Shown here in pieces: positions 7,651 to 17,219 of a stretch of DNA of 64,000 nucleotides (positions are counted from its first letter, which is position 1; every line of letters begins with the position of its first letter). This stretch comes from Polynucleobacter arcticus (lineage in GTDB: Bacteria > Pseudomonadota > Gammaproteobacteria > Burkholderiales > Burkholderiaceae): the NCBI RefSeq assembly GCF_013307205.1, contig NZ_CP028940.1:1471702-1535701 (forward strand), written 5' to 3'. A program made the translations under genes and the position numbers. The notes beneath the pieces are model-generated. The model did not search any database and was not told where the DNA came from. It saw only the letters and a list, made by a program, of their open reading frames with translations.

Positions 7651-8565
7651 CTATTTACGTAGACTTCTCGCAACTTTACTAAACCACATGTCTTTTGATA
7701 GCGAATCTTTGATGGTGGCAACCTTTATTTCCTTGCCTCCACCATAAGAAGATCTTATTTTTTCATCAAAAAATTTTGCATGAATCAATAACGATATTTC
7801 GTCAATCGTCAATCTTGGATTTTGATTAAGCTGCTTCTCCGCAAGCGCTTTAGCCCTCTCCTTCCATGCGGCGCTCGATAACTCTATCAAGCCGTCAACC
7901 TGATTTACATCGGTCAACTGCGCAAGCGCCCTAAATTCATCTGGGACCACCCAATCCGAATTCTCCTCAATTACCCACCTAGCAAACTCTGCCAACTTAA
8001 CCTGATCTGTCGCCTTAAATTGGGCTGGGTTGTTATGGAGCCATGAACAATTTGTATTTTGAGCCCAATATAAAGCGCTGGTTAATCTAGGAGAATAACC
8101 ACAACTAATTTTTGAAACATTCACTATGCCAATGTCTTTTGCGTAGGCGGCCCAATCGGGTGCGATATTTGCACTTAAACATATGGCGTCACCCAAGCTG
8201 AGATGTTGACAGCTCCAGCACGACTCATTCGGTCTAAGTTGAGCTAACGGCGATGGATAGTGCCGCTTAGCCCAGTTAAATCTTGGTAACCACTTATCGT
8301 TTAGATCATTCCAGTAGATTTCTTCATAATCATTGTGAACATCTGCGGGGATATAAGCGGTATCAGTAATGCTTGGTTTGTAAGCAGGAATCTGCCCCTT
8401 TCTAACGCACTCTTTAAGATCGCTAATCAGAAAAGGATAATTAACCCCCTCGTAATCATTGCATAAAAATCTAGCCGCTTCAGCGATGGTATATCGCCCC
8501 TGAGTAAGACGACGCACCAGTTGATCCGCTTTTTCAGAGTCGCTAGCTATGAGCGCGAATGACAT
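7651..8565 (-). CDS. unknown 304-residue element protein
   Basis: Soluble 304-residue protein. The N-terminal part (RLTQGRYTIAEAARFLCNDY) resembles a helix-turn-helix that selects DNA. A middle segment has four cysteines and a histidine (CWSCQH, then AICLSAN and KISCGYS), which could hold a metal. The C-terminus is a charged helical region (TIDEISLLIHAKFFDEKIRSSYGGG), also HTH-like. Several bacterial proteins of this layout occur next to integrases in islands without known function, and I cannot name the family. It sits between the antitoxin gene and the replication operon on the same strand, with its own likely ribosome site (GGCGAGAAAC upstream). Confidence 0.65.
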   Translation of the reverse strand: MSFALIASDSEKADQLVRRLTQGRYTIAEAARFLCNDYEGVNYPFLISDLKECVRKGQIPAYKPSITDTAYIPADVHNDYEEIYWNDLNDKWLPRFNWAKRHYPSPLAQLRPNESCWSCQHLSLGDAICLSANIAPDWAAYAKDIGIVNVSKISCGYSPRLTSALYWAQNTNCSWLHNNPAQFKATDQVKLAEFARWVIEENSDWVVPDEFRALAQLTDVNQVDGLIELSSAAWKERAKALAEKQLNQNPRLTIDEISLLIHAKFFDEKIRSSYGGGKEIKVATIKDSLSKDMWFSKVARSLRK

Positions 8566-8598
8566 TTAGTTTCTCGCCTGCTAGTAACGTGAAGTCGA

Positions 8599-8895
8599 TT
8601 ACGCATGAATCTCAGCCACGCTCAGCCTCAAGCCAACGGAATGTAAAATTCTATTCATAGTGTCTAGCGTTGGATTGCCGCCCTCTGCTAAAGATTTGAA
8701 TAAGGTCTTCTCACCCAATGAAGCGCAACGAGCTACCTCTGCCATACCGTGAGCTTTAGCCACTTGGCGCAATGCGACTAATAAAGCACCTTGATCTTCT
8801 AATTCCATAACCGCATCCAAATACGCTACCGCTTCTTTTGGATCCGCTAAGGAAGAGATCAGGCTGTCTTCGTAATTTTTATCTCGTTTACTCAT
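8599..8895 (-). CDS. HigA-like antitoxin of a type II toxin-antitoxin pair
   Basis: 98 residues with a Cro/CI-type helix-turn-helix from about 45 to 90: ALRQVAKAHGMAEVARCASLG, then KTLFKSLAEGGNPTLDTMNR. The pattern matches the addiction-module antidote family that accompanies Gp49/RelE-like killers. Its start overlaps the toxin gene stop by four bases (ATGA at 8892). It should neutralise the toxin by direct binding and repress the common promoter. The toxin-first order is typical of HigBA systems. Function is inferred from both partners together. Confidence 0.85.
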   Translation of the reverse strand: MSKRDKNYEDSLISSLADPKEAVAYLDAVMELEDQGALLVALRQVAKAHGMAEVARCASLGEKTLFKSLAEGGNPTLDTMNRILHSVGLRLSVAEIHA

Positions 8896-9215
8896 GGCTT
8901 ACCTCGTTGTTTCCAGTCTTCCAAATACTTAATGGCCTGCTCAATAACTCGGTCTTGGTCACTCTTATCGCTACCGCTCAGCAATAAGACAATCTCATCT
9001 CCTTGCCTACTCAAATACACCCGATAACCAGGACCATAATCTAACCTTAACTCTTGAATCCCTTCGCGCAAGTTTTTGCAATCACCTAGATTACCTACCT
9101 CCACTCTAGCTAAGCGAGCGCGAATCCTTGCTCTTGCCTGAATATCCTTTAAGCCATGCAACCAGCTTTCAAAAGGTGCATTGCCTTGCGCATCAGTATA
9201 TATCTTAAGTCTCAT
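8892..9215 (-). CDS. HigB/RelE-like toxin (Gp49-type killer protein)
   Basis: 107 residues. The family signature of the phage Gp49-like addiction-module killers is present: an N-terminal FESWLHGLKDIQARARIRAR helix pair, then GIQELRLDYGPGYRVYLSR and a final strand-helix EIVLLLSGSDKSDQDRVIEQA. These proteins share the RelE fold and cleave mRNA on the ribosome. The gene starts 22 bases downstream of the integrase stop, so its promoter must lie in that short gap or inside the integrase gene end. Together with the antitoxin gene it should stabilise the element. Confidence 0.85.
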   Translation of the reverse strand: MRLKIYTDAQGNAPFESWLHGLKDIQARARIRARLARVEVGNLGDCKNLREGIQELRLDYGPGYRVYLSRQGDEIVLLLSGSDKSDQDRVIEQAIKYLEDWKQRGKP

Positions 9216-9237
9216 TATAGTATCTTATAGAATACCG

Positions 9238-10587
9238 TCAATTATTTTTACCACCAACTGCTTTGAGCACATTTTCGTCTTTTTGAGGCGTAAATCCAAT
9301 GCCCGCCTGCTCCAATATCCACGCCTCATACTTGATATGCCAGATAGCCAATAACTCTAAAGGGCGTGATTTATAGTGTTTTTCAGCGGTTGCACTTGGC
9401 TTATGCCCCATAATTTCCGCAACAATCCCTACGGGCATTTCTACCCACTCAGCAAGTGAAGCAAAGGTCCGCCTTAATCCGTGAATAGTTACGGGCGGCA
9501 ATTGTGAACAACTCAGCACTTTATGGTGCGAGACGCTGGGGTCCGTATACCTTCCGTCTTTAGATGTGGGGCTACTAAAAACCCATTCATTGCGCCTTGG
9601 TAGGCTGTCGATAAGACTGCTTAAGTATGGAGTCAATGGAAGCTTCCTACCCTCCTCGGCCACCTTGTCTTTAATCCATATCGCACTCCATTGAAAATCT
9701 ACATCAACCCATTTAAGACTCGCCATTTCCTCGCGTCTAGCACCAGTCAGAATTAAGGCCTGAAGATAAGCTTGGGCTACAGGGTTTCTTAGGGATGTAA
9801 CGGCTTCAAACCATGGTTTTAATTGACTCTTCTCCAGCACATCAAAACGCTTACTTTTACGACTTGGGACTTCATCACGCAATTCTTTACCCTCTACCGC
9901 GCCCGCATCAATTAGCTTTGCAAACTCAGGCCGTAGCGCACACCAGCGCCAAAATGCTCTAAACATTTCAAAGCCCTGACGGGCATTGTTTGCCCGTGTT
10001 GCAGCTTCTACCTTTTGCCACTCCTTCAAGATCGCCGATGAAATATCAGCCATACGTAAAGCCATCAGGGGATACAGAACCCCCGTTTGAGTCTTTCGCT
10101 TGCTGCGCTTTCTTTCCTCGCCCCCCGGTTGAGCTAGATTCTCATGATCTTTTAGGTGGCGCTCACCCCACTTCTTACCTCGCTCAATATGTGAGCGAGT
10201 CATCTTATCTTTTTGATATGCGATGTATTGAGCCCATACCTCGCTTACCAAAAGCTCTTTGCTTTTTGACTCTATGGCCTTGGTTTCAGCCTCATTCCTT
10301 TGGGCTTTAGCTAGCTCCCTAGGGTCAATTCCTTGGTCGGTTAATGCTTTGAGGCGGTTAGCCTCTACTTGGGCTTGACTTATTGAATAGGTCTTTGCAT
10401 CGCCAATTGTGAGCCTTAAGGTATTCCCATGTAGCTTGGTTTGGAATATGTAGGACTTTGCCCCCTTTGCGGTAGCGCGAAGACCAAGACCAGGCGTTTT
10501 CCCATCCCATAGGATTGATTGCCCCTTACCACTCTCGCACTTAAAGGACTCTACCCTGCCAGCCGTGAAGTTCTGTTTAGCTGTCAT
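9238..10587 (-). CDS. tyrosine site-specific integrase
   Basis: 449 residues in the P4/DUF4102 style. The N-terminal arm-binding domain (to about residue 90) has GKTPGLGLRATAKGAKSYIFQ and LTIGDAKTYSISQAQ. A core-binding helical domain follows, with the catalytic domain in the C-terminal half. Visible active-site residues are Arg in TGARREEM, the HGLRR box, GHK and the tyrosine in AEKHYKS. It reads away from the displaced tRNA-fMet fragment, whose repeat-rich 170-bp flank lies directly upstream and probably contains the integrase arm sites. Integration into the tRNA gene end is inferred from this arrangement. Confidence 0.92.
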   Translation of the reverse strand: MTAKQNFTAGRVESFKCESGKGQSILWDGKTPGLGLRATAKGAKSYIFQTKLHGNTLRLTIGDAKTYSISQAQVEANRLKALTDQGIDPRELAKAQRNEAETKAIESKSKELLVSEVWAQYIAYQKDKMTRSHIERGKKWGERHLKDHENLAQPGGEERKRSKRKTQTGVLYPLMALRMADISSAILKEWQKVEAATRANNARQGFEMFRAFWRWCALRPEFAKLIDAGAVEGKELRDEVPSRKSKRFDVLEKSQLKPWFEAVTSLRNPVAQAYLQALILTGARREEMASLKWVDVDFQWSAIWIKDKVAEEGRKLPLTPYLSSLIDSLPRRNEWVFSSPTSKDGRYTDPSVSHHKVLSCSQLPPVTIHGLRRTFASLAEWVEMPVGIVAEIMGHKPSATAEKHYKSRPLELLAIWHIKYEAWILEQAGIGFTPQKDENVLKAVGGKNN

Positions 10588-10610
10588 CCTTCAAACATTC
10601 CGAGAATTCT

Positions 10611-10742
10611 CATGTAACCCCCATGTAACCTAATAATAGAAATATACAGGAATATTTAGGAATGCTTAGGAAGAATGAAAAATGCTTTAGCTATATATAT
10701 ATTGGACTTTATGGGGTTTTTAGGCATACTGAGGAATACTGA
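10611..10742. repeat. short phased direct repeats next to the attachment site
   Basis: Between the integrase start and the tRNA fragment are CATGTAACC at 10611 and 10622, AGGAAT or AGGAAG at 10648, 10658, 10668 and 10732, and ATACTGA at 10726 and 10736. Most are spaced 10-11 bases apart, one helical turn. This is the usual look of integrase arm-type or excisionase binding sites in an attachment region. The binding role is inferred. Confidence 0.5.
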
Positions 10743-10757
10743 TGAACCCTCTTAAAA

Positions 10758-10807
<50 letters not shown>

Positions 10808-10820
10808 GTAATTCAGTACT

Positions 10821-10846
10821 AAGCCCTTAATCTTTAAGGGCTTTTT
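10821..10846 (+). terminator. rho-independent terminator after the tRNA fragment
   Basis: AAGCCCTTAA and TTTAAGGGCT form a strong hairpin followed by TTTTT. It is positioned as the original terminator of the tRNA-fMet gene. The symmetry also allows it to stop comEC transcription coming from the right. Confidence 0.75.
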
Positions 10847-10863
10847 GCTTTTCTGAGGAACCG

Positions 10864-13365
10864 CTATTGATTCACAGCAGCTGCGGGACGATGCCATAGT
10901 CGCGAAATATCCCTGCGCCAAAAAATGGGCTCCGAAGACTTCAGATCTGGATTGGATGAAAAAGTCCATATTTGAGCGCCCGTTGTAGGCGTTTGATAAA
11001 ACGGAATATCCATACCCTGGTAGCGCGCAGTGACGGTTGGATGGGGATGGCCATAACGATTGCGATAGCCATTTTGTGCAAATGCCTCATCGGGACTTAA
11101 TGCCATTAACAACTCTTGAGAAGAGGATGTTTTGCTGCCGTGGTGCGGCGCCATGAATATTAAATTCTTATCCTTTAAATGATTAAGGACTATTTGGGTT
11201 AAGCGCTCAGTAATTTCGGCCTCGCCCTGCTTTTCTACATCGCCTGTTAACCAGAATGAAGTATTGCGATTGCGCACCTCCAGTACGCAACTCATCTCAT
11301 TGGGTTTTCTGTTTTGTTGTTCTTCAAATAGAGTGTCCTCATGTGGATGCCATATTCGAAAGTCCACCCCATCCCATGACCATTGCTGACCAAAACGACA
11401 GGGGATGGCAGGAATCTTTCTCTCTTCTAAGTTAGCGAGCAAGGGATTGGTGCTGGGTAAGGATCCCATCATGGATTCGAAGCTGATTTCTTTAAGCAGA
11501 GTTGCGGCTCCACCAATGTGGTCACTATCGCTATGGCTAATCACCATTCGATCAATGTGATTGATTCCCCTACCCCTTAAGTATGGCAGGATGATTCTTT
11601 GACCGGCATTATCTTTTCCTTGAATGGGTCCAGTGTCGTATAGCAGTCGTTTTGTTTTGGTTTCGATCAGGACTGCAGTGCCTTGGCCAATATCAAGCAC
11701 CGTTGCCCGAAATTCTCCATTGGCTAAATTGACATGGGAGAGTGGCTGAATAAATAAACTTGTACACAATGCGAGGCCAGCGGCTCTTGAAGTAGCGCTC
11801 CCCTGAATAGAACCAGGACGAATCGCTATTACGATACCAATAGTCGATAGCACGATCGCCCACCAAGCAGGCTGGTTTGACCATGTAACCGCCCATTTCC
11901 AGTTTGCCATCCAAGCCAGCATGATGGCCAAGTAATCCATCGTGACATGTGCGGGTAGCAACAACCACCGACCAATAAAGTCTGGCAATAAGGCGCCAGC
12001 AATAGCCAAAGGAGTCACAATATAACTCACCACAGGGATAGCAACCGCATTTGCTAATGGCGACACTATCGAGACTTGATAAAACCAATACAAGGTTAAG
12101 GGAAGTAGAGCAATAGTGACAACTGCCTGGACACGACAAGCTTCTCGCAAAGCTTGAGTGAGCCTATGTCGCCAATGCAGCTCAAGCTCCTTACCAGTAG
12201 GTACACCCAAGAGACCTTCAGAATCTTGCATGGCGAACAGGATGGCGGCAACCGCCCCAAACGAGAGCCAGAACCCTGGCGTATAAGGCGCCATTGGATC
12301 CACTAGCAACACGAAAGCCAGTGCCCACCACCAGATATCAAAGGATCGCGGATTTCTGCCAGACCATAAGGCGAAGGCAACGACACCCACCATATACATT
12401 GTTCTTTGCGCTGGAATCTGAAAGCCTGCCAACCACGCATAAATAAACGCAGTCAGAAAACCTACCGCTGCAGCAACCTTGCCTACCGGAATCAACAGTG
12501 GCAGCGTATTACGACGCCATACAAACGCCGCAACCAGAGCACCAAATCCTGCCAACATGGTTACATGGAGGCCTGATATCGAGATGAGATGCCCAATACC
12601 AGTAGCATTAAATACGCGCCAGTCTTCTTGGTCAATTGCATTTTGATCCCCCATTACTAAGGCAGCAATCACACCGCCATAGCGCGCATCCCTTGGCAAT
12701 AAACGCCGTATCTTTTCTCTCAACTGCCAGCGCCGATACTCCATTGCTAGCGAAAATTCTGTTGGGCCAATGTCTTTCTCAAGCAGAAGCTCGCCCGATC
12801 TCACTGATCCGCTAGCGCCAAAGTCTTGATGGAAAGACCAACGCTCAAAATCAAAAGTATGGGGATTTAAGGAGCCATAAGGTCGCTTGATCTTGACCTT
12901 CAATTCCCAGCGTTGGCCCGGAACGACTACTGGAATATCTTGAGGATTACGCCATGCAGGCTGCCAACTCAAATACACCTGCGGAGGAAATGCCTCAATT
13001 TTTTCTCTTACCGAAAATGCTTGATCCACCTCAAAAGAAAACTTCGCACCACTGGGGGTACTTTGCGGCAGGGTATTGACCCTGCCCTCAAGAATAATAT
13101 CTTTACCTTCATACTCAATCGGCAAGACATTACTAAGACGCTGCTGAGCATAATAGGCATTCCAAGCAAAGCCTAGAATCAAGAAAATGAATCCGACGCA
13201 AATGGTGTTGACATCAGGGCGCCTGGTAAAGCACCAATTACTGTAGACGCCGATCATGCAAAACAACATCAAAATAATGCAGATCAATAACCAGTGATCA
13301 GGTACCGCAGACAAAAAGAGAAGGAGCGATCCCCCGGCGATAAACGCCGCAATATTGATGCGCAA
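10864..13365 (-). CDS. comEC: ComEC/Rec2 competence DNA channel
   Basis: 833 residues, the usual length for full proteobacterial ComEC. The order is an N-terminal DUF4131 region with membrane helices, the multi-spanning Competence domain (with NATGIGHLISISGLHVTMLAG), and a C-terminal metallo-beta-lactamase-like domain with SHSDSDHIGG and APHHGSKTS. It forms the inner-membrane channel that takes up single-stranded DNA; the last domain is probably a nuclease. It is the last gene of a leftward series lolC-lolD-tatD-comEC, four bases after the tatD stop. The gene ends just outside the tRNA terminator, so the element to its left has not damaged it. Confidence 0.93.
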   Translation of the reverse strand: MRINIAAFIAGGSLLLFLSAVPDHWLLICIILMLFCMIGVYSNWCFTRRPDVNTICVGFIFLILGFAWNAYYAQQRLSNVLPIEYEGKDIILEGRVNTLPQSTPSGAKFSFEVDQAFSVREKIEAFPPQVYLSWQPAWRNPQDIPVVVPGQRWELKVKIKRPYGSLNPHTFDFERWSFHQDFGASGSVRSGELLLEKDIGPTEFSLAMEYRRWQLREKIRRLLPRDARYGGVIAALVMGDQNAIDQEDWRVFNATGIGHLISISGLHVTMLAGFGALVAAFVWRRNTLPLLIPVGKVAAAVGFLTAFIYAWLAGFQIPAQRTMYMVGVVAFALWSGRNPRSFDIWWWALAFVLLVDPMAPYTPGFWLSFGAVAAILFAMQDSEGLLGVPTGKELELHWRHRLTQALREACRVQAVVTIALLPLTLYWFYQVSIVSPLANAVAIPVVSYIVTPLAIAGALLPDFIGRWLLLPAHVTMDYLAIMLAWMANWKWAVTWSNQPAWWAIVLSTIGIVIAIRPGSIQGSATSRAAGLALCTSLFIQPLSHVNLANGEFRATVLDIGQGTAVLIETKTKRLLYDTGPIQGKDNAGQRIILPYLRGRGINHIDRMVISHSDSDHIGGAATLLKEISFESMMGSLPSTNPLLANLEERKIPAIPCRFGQQWSWDGVDFRIWHPHEDTLFEEQQNRKPNEMSCVLEVRNRNTSFWLTGDVEKQGEAEITERLTQIVLNHLKDKNLIFMAPHHGSKTSSSQELLMALSPDEAFAQNGYRNRYGHPHPTVTARYQGMDIPFYQTPTTGAQIWTFSSNPDLKSSEPIFWRRDISRLWHRPAAAVNQ

Positions 13366-13369
13366 GTTC

Positions 13370-14230
13370 TTAAGAGGCGGATTGTGGGCTGGAGATATTG
13401 GTCATCAAACTTGACCAACGAGGTAATGCTTGCAACGCATTTTGCCAAACTGCACTAGCAAATGTCTCTGCACTGACACCACGAATTTCTGCTAACTGGG
13501 TGGCGATTCTGGGAAGTAAAGCTGGCTCATTAAACTGACCGCCCTCCTGTTTTAACCAGGCAGGAGGAATGTCAGGAGAATCCGTCTCAGTAACGATGCA
13601 CTCCAGCGGCATCTCCTGCAAGAGACGTCGAATTTGCAAAGCGCGATCATAGGTAGCCGCGCCACCGAACCCCAGCTTAAATCCGAGTTCAACAAATTGC
13701 TCAGCCTGCTGATGACTACCATTAAAAGCATGCGCTATGCCACTAGGCACTTTTCTTCTGCGTAAGGCTTTAAGAATCGCATCTTGTGAACGTCGGACAT
13801 GCAAAATCACGGGTAACTGAAATTGCTCTGCTAAATCCAATTGCGCATGAAAGAAAAACTCTTGACGCTGGGGATCAAGCCCCTCAACAAAGTAATCAAG
13901 CCCAATCTCGCCGACACCAACAAACCGAGGATCGTCTAATGATTGCTCAATATGTGATTTGAGAAGATCGATATCACCCTCTTTGGCTTGCTTGATATAC
14001 AGCGGATGAATACCCAGCGTGTAAACCAATCCTGGAATGTGTTTACTGTGCTGATTCACTAAACTTTTAGCTTGATCCCAATCTGAAGCCTGCACTGTTG
14101 GCAGCAGAATTGCTTGAACTCCCTCGCCTGCTGCCCTAGCCAGGATCTTTGGAAGCGCATCCTTGAACTCCGGAGCATCCACATGACAGTGGGTATCTAC
14201 CCAAACGAGATCTGTTTTGATTTCGCTCAT
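13370..14230 (-). CDS. TatD-family metal-dependent hydrolase
   Basis: 286 residues of the TatD/YcfH/YjjV amidohydrolase fold. Visible metal-binding elements are HCH in [34 protein letters not shown] and [10 protein letters not shown]. Such proteins have 3'-5' DNase activity; the exact physiological substrate of this paralogue is not shown by sequence. The start overlaps the lolD stop by four bases (ATGA), so it is in the same transcript. Confidence 0.9.
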   Translation of the reverse strand: MSEIKTDLVWVDTHCHVDAPEFKDALPKILARAAGEGVQAILLPTVQASDWDQAKSLVNQHSKHIPGLVYTLGIHPLYIKQAKEGDIDLLKSHIEQSLDDPRFVGVGEIGLDYFVEGLDPQRQEFFFHAQLDLAEQFQLPVILHVRRSQDAILKALRRRKVPSGIAHAFNGSHQQAEQFVELGFKLGFGGAATYDRALQIRRLLQEMPLECIVTETDSPDIPPAWLKQEGGQFNEPALLPRIATQLAEIRGVSAETFASAVWQNALQALPRWSSLMTNISSPQSAS

Positions 14231-14937
14231 TGCGCGAAAGTCTTTAATACTCCACGCTCTAAATGCAAAATCCGGTCACAACGTTTAGCGCGGATAGGAT
14301 CATGGGTCACGATCACAAAAGCAGTGCCTTGCTCACGAGCAATGTCCAGCATGAGGTCAAATACGCCATCGGCTGTTTCGGTATCGAGATTACCCGTCGG
14401 CTCATCTGCCAGAACACAAGTAGGATTGCCTACTAGCGCACGCGCTACAGCGACACGCTGACGCTCACCGCCAGATAGCTCACCTGGTGTGTGCTGCACT
14501 CGCTTTGCTAAGCCAACTGCATGCAACATCGTATTTGCTCGCTCCATAGCCTCATCATTACCGAGACCACGAATACGCAAAGGCAAGGCCACATTCTCCA
14601 CAGCGCTGAATTCATCTAAGAGGTGGTGGAACTGATAGATGAACCCTAGGCTACGATTACGTAACTGATCTAACTTACTTACCGGTAACTTGTGGAGATT
14701 CTCACCAGCGAGAATCACAGTACCCGCGGTGGGAGTATCTAAGCCACCTAACAGATGCAATAAGGTACTTTTGCCTGAACCCGAAGAACCAACGATCGCC
14801 ACTTTCTCTGAGGCACTAACCTGCAAATCAATGTCTTTAAGGACATCGACGGCAGTTGGTCCTTTGCCATAGGTTTTTGCCAAACCAGAGGCGCTCAGAA
14901 TGAAGTCATTAGCCAAGGTATTTTTTAAATCACTCAT
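14227..14937 (-). CDS. lolD: LolD ATPase of the lipoprotein-releasing ABC transporter
   Basis: 236 residues with Walker [10 protein letters not shown], signature LSGGERQRV, Walker [13 protein letters not shown] and the H-loop VTHD. The LolD-type sequence after Walker A ([14 protein letters not shown]) is present. It energises extraction of lipoproteins from the inner membrane for transfer to LolA. It overlaps the lolC-like gene by eight bases and tatD by four, giving an operon. Confidence 0.93.
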   Translation of the reverse strand: MSDLKNTLANDFILSASGLAKTYGKGPTAVDVLKDIDLQVSASEKVAIVGSSGSGKSTLLHLLGGLDTPTAGTVILAGENLHKLPVSKLDQLRNRSLGFIYQFHHLLDEFSAVENVALPLRIRGLGNDEAMERANTMLHAVGLAKRVQHTPGELSGGERQRVAVARALVGNPTCVLADEPTGNLDTETADGVFDLMLDIAREQGTAFVIVTHDPIRAKRCDRILHLERGVLKTFAQ

Positions 14938-16192
14938 AGCGTAATGCCTCCGCAGGCTGAACTTGGGCGGCCCGTCGGCTTGGGTACAGGGTAGCTAACA
15001 CCGATAAACCAAAAGCCATCAAACCTACAGTGACCACATCGGATAGACGCACATCAGAGGGCAACTCACTAATAAAGTAGACATCACGAGGTAAAAAACG
15101 TACTCGGAAAATGGCTTCGATTGTCGGAACAATGACATCAATGTTTAAAGCAATCAGTAGACCTAAGCCAACACCAGCTAAGGAGCCGAGCAAGCCAATC
15201 GCCAAACCTTGCACTAAGAATATCCGCTGAATGAGTCCTGGACTCGCGCCCATCGTTCTCAAGATAGCAATATCGGCTTGCTTCTCATTCACTGTCATTA
15301 CCAAAGTAGAGACCAAGTTAAATGCAGCCACTGCAATAATTAAGGTGAGGATGATGAACATCATCTTTCTTTCCGTTTGAACAGCAGCAAACCAATTGCG
15401 GTTAGAGCGAGACCAGTCGGATACCCAAAGTGCTTGAGGCACCACCTGAGCCAGTTCAGAGGCAATCTCCGGTGCACGCTGCATATCATCTACTTTCACA
15501 CGCAAGCCAGATGGATCTTGTAAGCGCAATAGAGCAGCGGCGTCCTTCCAGTGCATGATGGCCAGAGAGCTGTCGTATTCATAATGGCCGCTATCGACAA
15601 TACCCACCACTTGTAAAGTCCGCATTCTGGGCATAGAGCCTGCCGGAGTCATGTCGCTCTCAGGAACGATCAAGTTAATGCGATCGCCTACACGTGCACC
15701 CACCATATTGGCTAATTGCGCCCCCAGCGCCACACTAAAGGTCCCCGGCTTGAGATCTTCAATGCTGCCTGCGACAAATTGCTTCGGCAAGTCAGAAACC
15801 TTGCCCTCTTCACTCGGAAGCACTCCACGAATGGCTACGCCCCGCATCACGTTCTCGCGGCTTAACAAGCCTTGTGAGCTCACCATCGGAGCAACACCGA
15901 CCACATGGGGCTGAGCGGCTACTTTCAGCGCAATCGGCTCCCAATTCGCTAATCCGTCTGGGGCGGTAATTTCGACATGAGAGAGTACAGAGAGCATGCG
16001 ATCACGGACTTCCTTCTGAAAGCCATTCATCACTGAGAGTACGACAATTAAGGCGGCAACGCCTAAAGCGATACCTGCAGTGGAGATTCCTGAGATGAAC
16101 GAGAGGAAGCCATCACGCTTACCCACCGTCTTACGACGCTTGGATCGGGTGTAGCGCAGGCCAATTTCTAGCTCAATGGGAAGTCTCAACAT
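14930..16192 (-). CDS. lolC: LolC/LolE family lipoprotein-releasing permease
   Basis: About 420 residues from ATG 16192 ([14 protein letters not shown]), the standard LolC/E beginning. A longer reading from 16270 adds a non-homologous tail and overlaps the divergent gene. The protein has an N-terminal membrane helix after a basic stretch (RSKRRK), a large periplasmic domain with [19 protein letters not shown], and three C-terminal membrane helices ending in [17 protein letters not shown]. Only one permease gene is seen, as in organisms with a single LolF-type permease homodimer. It works with LolD to release lipoproteins. Confidence 0.92.
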   Translation of the reverse strand: MLRLPIELEIGLRYTRSKRRKTVGKRDGFLSFISGISTAGIALGVAALIVVLSVMNGFQKEVRDRMLSVLSHVEITAPDGLANWEPIALKVAAQPHVVGVAPMVSSQGLLSRENVMRGVAIRGVLPSEEGKVSDLPKQFVAGSIEDLKPGTFSVALGAQLANMVGARVGDRINLIVPESDMTPAGSMPRMRTLQVVGIVDSGHYEYDSSLAIMHWKDAAALLRLQDPSGLRVKVDDMQRAPEIASELAQVVPQALWVSDWSRSNRNWFAAVQTERKMMFIILTLIIAVAAFNLVSTLVMTVNEKQADIAILRTMGASPGLIQRIFLVQGLAIGLLGSLAGVGLGLLIALNIDVIVPTIEAIFRVRFLPRDVYFISELPSDVRLSDVVTVGLMAFGLSVLATLYPSRRAAQVQPAEALRYE

Positions 16193-16238
16193 AGTTACAG
16201 TGTAGACAATTGGATGGACAAACCGATGGATTCTGTAA

Positions 16239-17219
16239 ATGCCACCTAAAATCAGGGGAATGACTGCCAATTTAAGCTCCCAATCCAGCGCTTTACGACG
16301 CTTTACCCTGATGGTGTCAGGGGAAGATACCCTTGACTCTGGATTAAATCAGAATGCCCCACCTAGCGGACTTCCGCAAGAGCGCTTCCTACTAGGAGAT
16401 CAGTTACCGATTGCTCCAGTTCTGCTATTAGGTCAAAGTGATCTCACAGTGAACCCCAATGAAGTGATTGCCTGCCTGCAACCAGTCCATCTTCACGCTA
16501 CCCGGGATCATTTGATTTTGATGGCGCAAAGTCAGATTGATCTGACTGCTGAAGAATCCGCGAGTTTATTTGGGGTAGTCCTCCCCTTCATAGAAGAAGA
16601 TTTTGGTCACAAAGTGATTTTTCAGGGGCAGCGTGATTGGTTTATTCCAGCCGGGCCCTTTGCTAACTTAGCAACACACTCAGTTGATCAGGCGCATGGT
16701 CGTAATATTGACTGGTGGATGCCCCGCGACAAAAGTGAAATTGGAATCGCCAAGCTTTGGCGCAAACTCCAAAATGAAATTCAGATGCTGTGGCATATCG
16801 ATCCAGTCAATGAAGAACGTGCGCAGCGCGGATACCCAAGCATTAACTCCTTGTGGATCAGTGGCATTGGCAAATTAGTAGATATGCACACCCCTGATTT
16901 ACTGCGGAATGTAGGCCAGATTTATGGAGAGCATCCTTTGTTGGTTGGACTAGCCAAGTATTTAGGGATTTCTCATCAAAGGGAAATGGATTTATCAAAA
17001 CTAGTAAATGGTTTTGCTTGGGTGGATCAGCCAAAGAACGCCTGGGATGGCCTAAAGAATGCTATGTTGAATCAAGACTTGGATGAGCTTGAAATCATTG
17101 ACTTCCCTAAAGGCAAAGTGCGTCACAGAATCTTCACAGCCAAAGACTTACATAAAAAATCTTGGGCCTTCTGGAAGAAATCAGAACCCCTCACTTGGAA
17201 AGAAATCGTTTCTTCATGA
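16239..17219 (+). CDS. RpfE-type / phosphoglycerate mutase-like protein
   Basis: 326 residues, soluble. It resembles the conserved betaproteobacterial proteins labelled RpfE-type regulatory or cofactor-independent phosphoglycerate mutase-like, with an internal WWMPRDKSEIGIAKLWRKLQ segment and LWISGIGKL. These occur next to recJ, as here. No experimental function is known to me. It may start at 16239 or at ATG 16260. It diverges from lolC and its stop overlaps the recJ start by four bases (ATGA at 17216), so recJ is translationally coupled to it. Confidence 0.7.
   Translation: MPPKIRGMTANLSSQSSALRRFTLMVSGEDTLDSGLNQNAPPSGLPQERFLLGDQLPIAPVLLLGQSDLTVNPNEVIACLQPVHLHATRDHLILMAQSQIDLTAEESASLFGVVLPFIEEDFGHKVIFQGQRDWFIPAGPFANLATHSVDQAHGRNIDWWMPRDKSEIGIAKLWRKLQNEIQMLWHIDPVNEERAQRGYPSINSLWISGIGKLVDMHTPDLLRNVGQIYGEHPLLVGLAKYLGISHQREMDLSKLVNGFAWVDQPKNAWDGLKNAMLNQDLDELEIIDFPKGKVRHRIFTAKDLHKKSWAFWKKSEPLTWKEIVSS

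Noticed and set aside
16193..16270. N-terminal extension of LolC
   Set aside because: It adds residues foreign to the family and overlaps the divergent gene; ATG 16192 gives the conserved beginning.
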